Positions 60,516 to 64,000 of a stretch of DNA of 64,000 nt are shown in pieces. The DNA lies in NCBI RefSeq assembly GCF_019679435.2, contig NZ_CP139781.1, forward strand, positions 1,922,001 to 1,986,000, written 5' to 3'. The DNA comes from Actomonas aquatica (GTDB taxonomy: Bacteria; Verrucomicrobiota; Verrucomicrobiia; Opitutales; Opitutaceae). Below the pieces are notes generated by a model that was given only the letters and a program-made list of their open reading frames with translations, had not been told where the DNA came from and ran no database searches. The translations under genes were made by a program, and so were the position numbers. Numbering within the stretch: the stretch's first letter is position 1; each line of letters begins with the position of its first letter.

Positions 60516-62396
60516 TCAGCGGAAGGTGGCGCGGTCGATGAGTTCGGTCACCGCTTCGCCGATGACCGGATCATCCGCAAACTCCGGGAAGAGGCCCAAA
60601 ATCTGCGAACGCGTCTGCCAATGCAGTTTGCGGTCGTAGGTTTTAATCAGCTCCAAACGAAACGCGTCGTCGTTGGCCAAGGCTCGCAGGGACTCCGCCG
60701 CCTTCATCACCTTGACCGGGTAAAGGCCAGTGACGCGGGTCGAACGGATCAGGCGAATGATGCCTTGTTTCGCCATCGCCACTTCCTCGTCGGTCGAATT
60801 GGCGTCGGTCGCGATCGCCAGCCACGCATCCACGCCGCTGATATCGGTCCAGCGTCGCAGCGAGTTCATCGCCTCGGGAGCCAGGGTATCGTCACCGATC
60901 ACGAGGTCCTGCAGGTAGGCGGCCGCTGCGGGTCCGGAGGCACCATCGAGGATGGCCAGGATGTCGCGCCGACCGTCATCGGTCGCGAGCTGCATGGCGG
61001 GGGCATACAGTTCGGTCCACTGATAGTCCGGCACGCCCAGCACGGCGGAGAGTTTTTTCAGGCTGCCCTGCGCGTCGCGCTTCTGCGGGTCGTTGTTGAG
61101 GATCGCTGCGAGCAGCAGACGCACGCTGTCGGCGTCGCCCACCACTTCCATGCCGGTAAAGGCCGCTTCGCGCAGCGCCGGCGGATTGGCGGCGTCGGCA
61201 AAACCGTTGAGCAACGCGGTCACGCCATCGGTGTTGCGCAGCACCAACAGACGCAGGGCGGCAGCGCGGTCCTCGACCGGGCCGTCACCTTGGGCCGTGG
61301 CCAGCAGGGAGGCGTCGACCAAGGGCGCCTGGAGTCGGGCCAGAGCTCCGGCAGCGTCGCGATCCCGTCCGTCCGCTAGATAGAGGTCGAGCAGCGGTTG
61401 GAAACTTTCAGCCGAGCCGACCAGACCCAGGGTGCGGATGACCACCGGCTTCAGCTCGGGCGAAGCGGTTGCGAGCAAAGCCAGCACCGACGGCTCATAG
61501 GTCGAGAGGCCGAGATCGGCGATGGCGCCCAATACGATGCGTTGTTCGTCCTCACCGAGATCCGGCAACATCGCCACCACCGTTTCGCTCAGCGCAGAAT
61601 CCATGGCGGCGCGCAGGAAGGTGCCGCGGTCGACGTGCGCCGCATCGGCCAGCACGGCCTTGAGCACGGAGGCGGCGTCGTTGGGTTGCTGCTTGAGCAG
61701 CGCGGCAAAGGCAGCGGTGCGAATCGCCTCATTGCCGCCAAAATCGACCATCGCCCGGCTGGTGTAACCGCTGTCGAGCAAGGCCCATTCGACTTCCAGT
61801 TTGAAGTTGCCGGTGGCGGATTCGTGCGCCCGCACGAGGGCCTTCTGCGCGGCGCGATTGCCGATCTTGCCGAGCGCCAGAGCGGCGTCGGCCGATTCCT
61901 CTTTGAGCAGGGCGGCCAGTTCGCGCACGGCTCGCGCTTCCGCCCGATATGCCAGCGCGTCGGCATAACCGTCGCGCTCAGCGGCCGGGGCTTTGAGGGC
62001 GGCCTTTTCGAGGGCAGCGGCGGCGCTGCTGGACGGAATGGCGCTCAGGGCGCGGCGCGCGAGATCGCGGACGCGCGGGTCTTCGTCGTTTAGCAACTTG
62101 GCCAGCGGCTTCACCGCGGATTTGGAGCCAACGAGCTCGAGCATGCGCAGCGTCCAGTCGCGCGTGGCCCAGTCATGCTCGGGGCCGGTATTGGCCAGCA
62201 GTTCACGTTCGTAGGCGCGCAGGTCGCGAGCCGGGGCGTCGACCAAGGTCTGACGCAACTCGAGCCGGGCGGATTGGCGGGCGGCGTAATCATCGGCGTT
62301 GAGGGCGTCGATGAGCGGGGTGATTTCGCTGGCCGTCAGCGAGGCGCAAAGTGCGCAGCAGGTGGCGGCGGCGAGGAGGAAAAAACGGGGGGACAT
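60516..62396 (-). CDS. Exported HEAT-repeat protein
   Basis: 626 aa from the ATG at 62396, with a signal peptide (MSPRFFLLAAATCCALCASL). The rest is helical repeats of HEAT/PBS-lyase type from about residue 30 to the end, e.g. AVKPLAKLLNDEDPRVRDLA and LGKIGNRAAQKALVRA. No catalytic residues. Likely a periplasmic scaffold. Same strand as the oxidoreductase upstream, 37 bases apart, so probably co-transcribed. Confidence 0.8.
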   Translation of the reverse strand: MSPRFFLLAAATCCALCASLTASEITPLIDALNADDYAARQSARLELRQTLVDAPARDLRAYERELLANTGPEHDWATRDWTLRMLELVGSKSAVKPLAKLLNDEDPRVRDLARRALSAIPSSSAAAALEKAALKAPAAERDGYADALAYRAEARAVRELAALLKEESADAALALGKIGNRAAQKALVRAHESATGNFKLEVEWALLDSGYTSRAMVDFGGNEAIRTAAFAALLKQQPNDAASVLKAVLADAAHVDRGTFLRAAMDSALSETVVAMLPDLGEDEQRIVLGAIADLGLSTYEPSVLALLATASPELKPVVIRTLGLVGSAESFQPLLDLYLADGRDRDAAGALARLQAPLVDASLLATAQGDGPVEDRAAALRLLVLRNTDGVTALLNGFADAANPPALREAAFTGMEVVGDADSVRLLLAAILNNDPQKRDAQGSLKKLSAVLGVPDYQWTELYAPAMQLATDDGRRDILAILDGASGPAAAAYLQDLVIGDDTLAPEAMNSLRRWTDISGVDAWLAIATDANSTDEEVAMAKQGIIRLIRSTRVTGLYPVKVMKAAESLRALANDDAFRLELIKTYDRKLHWQTRSQILGLFPEFADDPVIGEAVTELIDRATFR

Positions 62397-62433
62397 GTGA
62401 AAGAGGGAACAGGGTTGCGGTCGGCGGCGGGGA

Positions 62434-63729
62434 TTAGGCGGGCAGTTCGTAGCCGGCGCGGCGCGGCCGGTCTTCCCAGCGGCTGGCTTCGGCATCATCG
62501 ACGATGCGCTGCTTCACCGGATCCCACCGCACGGGGCGGTTGAGGCGCTCGGCGATGCCGGCGACCTGACAGATCGTGGCGGTGCGATGGCCGATGTGGG
62601 CCGAGCAGATCGGCGTCTGGCGCGAACGGATGCATTGCAGCCAGTTCTGCTGGTGGTTGTTCGACTCGTAGAGCCGCACGTCGTCGGGACCCAGCGGGCG
62701 TTTGGCCAACTCGGGACGGGAGGTGTCGAGGCGACCCTCGCGGCTCACCCAGATGTCGCCCTCGCTGCCGACGAACCGGATCATGTGGTTGCGCTCAATC
62801 GGGTAGTCGCGGATGACCTTAATGCCGTCGTCGTATTGGTGATACTGATACTCCTCGCCCTCGTAACCCTTGGGCACGAAGAGCGACGGCCCGGAGTCGT
62901 CGCGGCCGAGCGCCCATTGCGCGATGTCGAAATGGTGCGCGCCCCAGTCGCCATTCTTGCGGGAACCGTATTCCCAATAGCTGCGCCAGCCGCCTCCGTA
63001 GTCGCCCAGCACGCGATTGGCGGTAAAGGGCTCAAAGGGCGCCGGGCCGAGCCATTTGTCGTAGTTGAACCCCTCCGGGATTTCCTCGGCCGGGCCGAGG
63101 GTCGGCGGCGGAAAACTGCCGAGGCGGGTGTGGATCTCTTTGATTTCGCCGATCCAACCGCTGCGCACCATCTCGGCGGCCTTGCGGAAGGCGTGTTCGG
63201 AGCGCTGTTGGGAACCGACCTGCAGGACGGCGCCGTAGCGACGCTCGGCTTCCACCATCGCTTTGCCCTCGGCGATGGTGAGGGTCATGGGCTTCTCCAC
63301 ATACACGTCCTTGCCCGCGCGCATGGCGGCGATGGCGATGGCGGCATGCCAGTGGTCGGGCGTTACGATGAAGACGGCATCGACCGCGGGGTCGTTCATG
63401 ATGTCCTCGTAGTCCGGCGTCGCCACCACGTCGGGGAAACCGCGTGCGGCCATGTCGGCCTTGGCGGCAGCGAGAGCCTTGGCTTTCACGTCGCACACGT
63501 AGAGGGGTTGCACGCCCGGGGTTTCGACGACGGCAACGTGACCGCCCATCTGCTTGCCGTGGCCGATAAAGGCGAGATTGATGCGGTCGTTGGCGCCCGG
63601 CACGCTCTTACGGCCAAGCACTTGCGATCGAACAATCTGGGGAGCGGCAATGAGGCAGGCGCCAAGGGCAGCACTGCGCTTGAGAAACGCACGACGCGAA
63701 TCCGAGCGAGGGGGGCGGGGGTTATTCAT
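62434..63729 (-). CDS. Gfo/Idh/MocA-family oxidoreductase with Tat signal
   Basis: 431 aa from the ATG at 63729 ([20 protein letters not shown]). Twin-arginine signal [20 protein letters not shown]. Rossmann domain [15 protein letters not shown], dinucleotide-linked [11 protein letters not shown] with the conserved Lys, and [13 protein letters not shown] in the C-terminal domain. Such Tat-exported members are numerous in Verrucomicrobiota and Planctomycetota and act on sugars or glycan-derived compounds; the substrate here is unknown. Upstream of the HEAT-repeat gene. Confidence 0.9.
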   Translation of the reverse strand: MNNPRPPRSDSRRAFLKRSAALGACLIAAPQIVRSQVLGRKSVPGANDRINLAFIGHGKQMGGHVAVVETPGVQPLYVCDVKAKALAAAKADMAARGFPDVVATPDYEDIMNDPAVDAVFIVTPDHWHAAIAIAAMRAGKDVYVEKPMTLTIAEGKAMVEAERRYGAVLQVGSQQRSEHAFRKAAEMVRSGWIGEIKEIHTRLGSFPPPTLGPAEEIPEGFNYDKWLGPAPFEPFTANRVLGDYGGGWRSYWEYGSRKNGDWGAHHFDIAQWALGRDDSGPSLFVPKGYEGEEYQYHQYDDGIKVIRDYPIERNHMIRFVGSEGDIWVSREGRLDTSRPELAKRPLGPDDVRLYESNNHQQNWLQCIRSRQTPICSAHIGHRTATICQVAGIAERLNRPVRWDPVKQRIVDDAEASRWEDRPRRAGYELPA

Positions 63730-63865
63730 GAGTGGTAAGAAAGAGAACGGTCCCGGGCGCACCGGCCAAGCGCGGAGCCACCCGAGATTGAAAGCCGTTA
63801 AACTTGCGCGGTTCCGCCCCGCGGTCCGAACGAATTCTGCATCGGAGGCAAAAATTGCGCGTTAA

Positions 63866-63924
63866 GTAGCCGCGGTTGCCGGCACCTCGGCGTAGCTGCG
63901 CTTGAACCGCCGGTGAAAGCGCGG
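63866..63924 (+). repeat. Two GTAG-REP units near the window end
   Basis: GTAG at 63866-63869 followed by a GC-rich imperfect hairpin; GTAG at 63892-63895 followed by CTGCGCTTGA...GAAAGCG, the same subtype as the minus-strand units at 44399-44431 and 44517-44549. Confidence 0.6.
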
Positions 63925-63931
63925 CCCTCCC

Positions 63932-64000
63932 CTATCGCACGGCCAGCTCGAGCAATAGCTGCGGCAGGCGATCAAACTCCACGTAGAGGTAGCGTCCCAG
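63932..64000 (-). CDS. C-terminal end of an unidentified protein (truncated by window edge)
   Basis: The minus-strand frame is open from the window edge to a TAG at 63934-63932 and encodes 22 residues (LGRYLYVEFDRLPQLLLELA, then VR). The codon choice is typical of the neighbours. Too short to identify; downstream come REP units. Confidence 0.5.
   Translation of the reverse strand: MGRYLYVEFDRLPQLLLELAVR

Noticed and set aside
1..64000. tRNA genes, rRNA genes, CRISPR arrays, intact insertion sequences.
   Set aside because: Intergenic regions were read for tRNA T-loop signatures, evenly spaced repeats and transposase motifs; none seen.

Overview
The window is a GC-rich chromosomal segment of a bacterium most consistent with Verrucomicrobiota, probably Opitutales/Opitutaceae-like. 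This is an inference from combined traits: two PEP-CTERM surface proteins, an exported protein ending in paired EF-hand modules with the LSELLRVIELYN motif, flagellar export genes (flhA, flhB), a Tat-exported Gfo/Idh/MocA oxidoreductase, and very dense repeat-rich intergenic spaces. No rRNA, tRNA, CRISPR array, prophage or intact insertion sequence was seen. The only structured RNA gene recognised is the SRP RNA (ffs).

Layout. 1-4767: the 3' part of a giant repetitive PEP-CTERM protein. 5.4-7.6 kb: sucCD with a clear terminator. 7.7-11 kb: a methyltransferase, a purine-type phosphoribosyltransferase and mtnA (methionine salvage), set in repeat-filled spacers. 11-13.9 kb: a more AT-rich leftward run of a PEP-CTERM protein and five small, mostly membrane or secreted unknowns. 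14-19.4 kb: a 1.8-kaa secreted protein with two RCC1 propellers, Ig-like domains and EF-hands. 19.5 kb: a fucA-like aldolase. 20.5-28.3 kb: a 2597-aa Sel1/coiled-coil/LysM envelope protein. 28.4-34.5 kb: an ATP-grasp-like unknown, prfB, trpB, a carboxyltransferase subunit and a TM2 protein. 34.8-36.8 kb: gmd-fcl (GDP-L-fucose). 37-38.6 kb: a DHFR-family protein, a small membrane protein and cysH. 38.7-44.3 kb: divergent valS and glnD. 44.6-49 kb (leftward): an ECF sigma factor/membrane partner/Spy-like operon, coaC, a GGCT-like protein, ffs and dnaX. 49-53.1 kb (rightward): leuA behind a candidate leucine leader, then hemX-hemA. 53.1-60.2 kb (leftward): a hybrid histidine kinase split by a frameshift, flhA and flhB. 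60.5-64 kb: a HEAT-repeat protein, an oxidoreductase and the end of one more gene.

Three expression-control signals stand out. prfB has the RF2 autoregulatory +1 frameshift site, with an in-frame UGA after CUU and a GGAGG three bases upstream. dnaX ends at an A10 run whose -1 frame stays open for about 190 more codons, so short (gamma) and long (tau) products are predicted. leuA is preceded by a good promoter, a 14-codon leader ORF with four Leu codons, and a long hairpin.

The most unusual feature is intergenic. Many spacers hold GTAG-headed hairpins that look like REP/REPIN elements, although no RAYT transposase lies in the window. Others hold tracts of degenerate short tandem words that recur in inverted orientation at the two ends of the spacer. 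Nothing in the coding content looks like a dedicated defence system or biosynthetic cluster.
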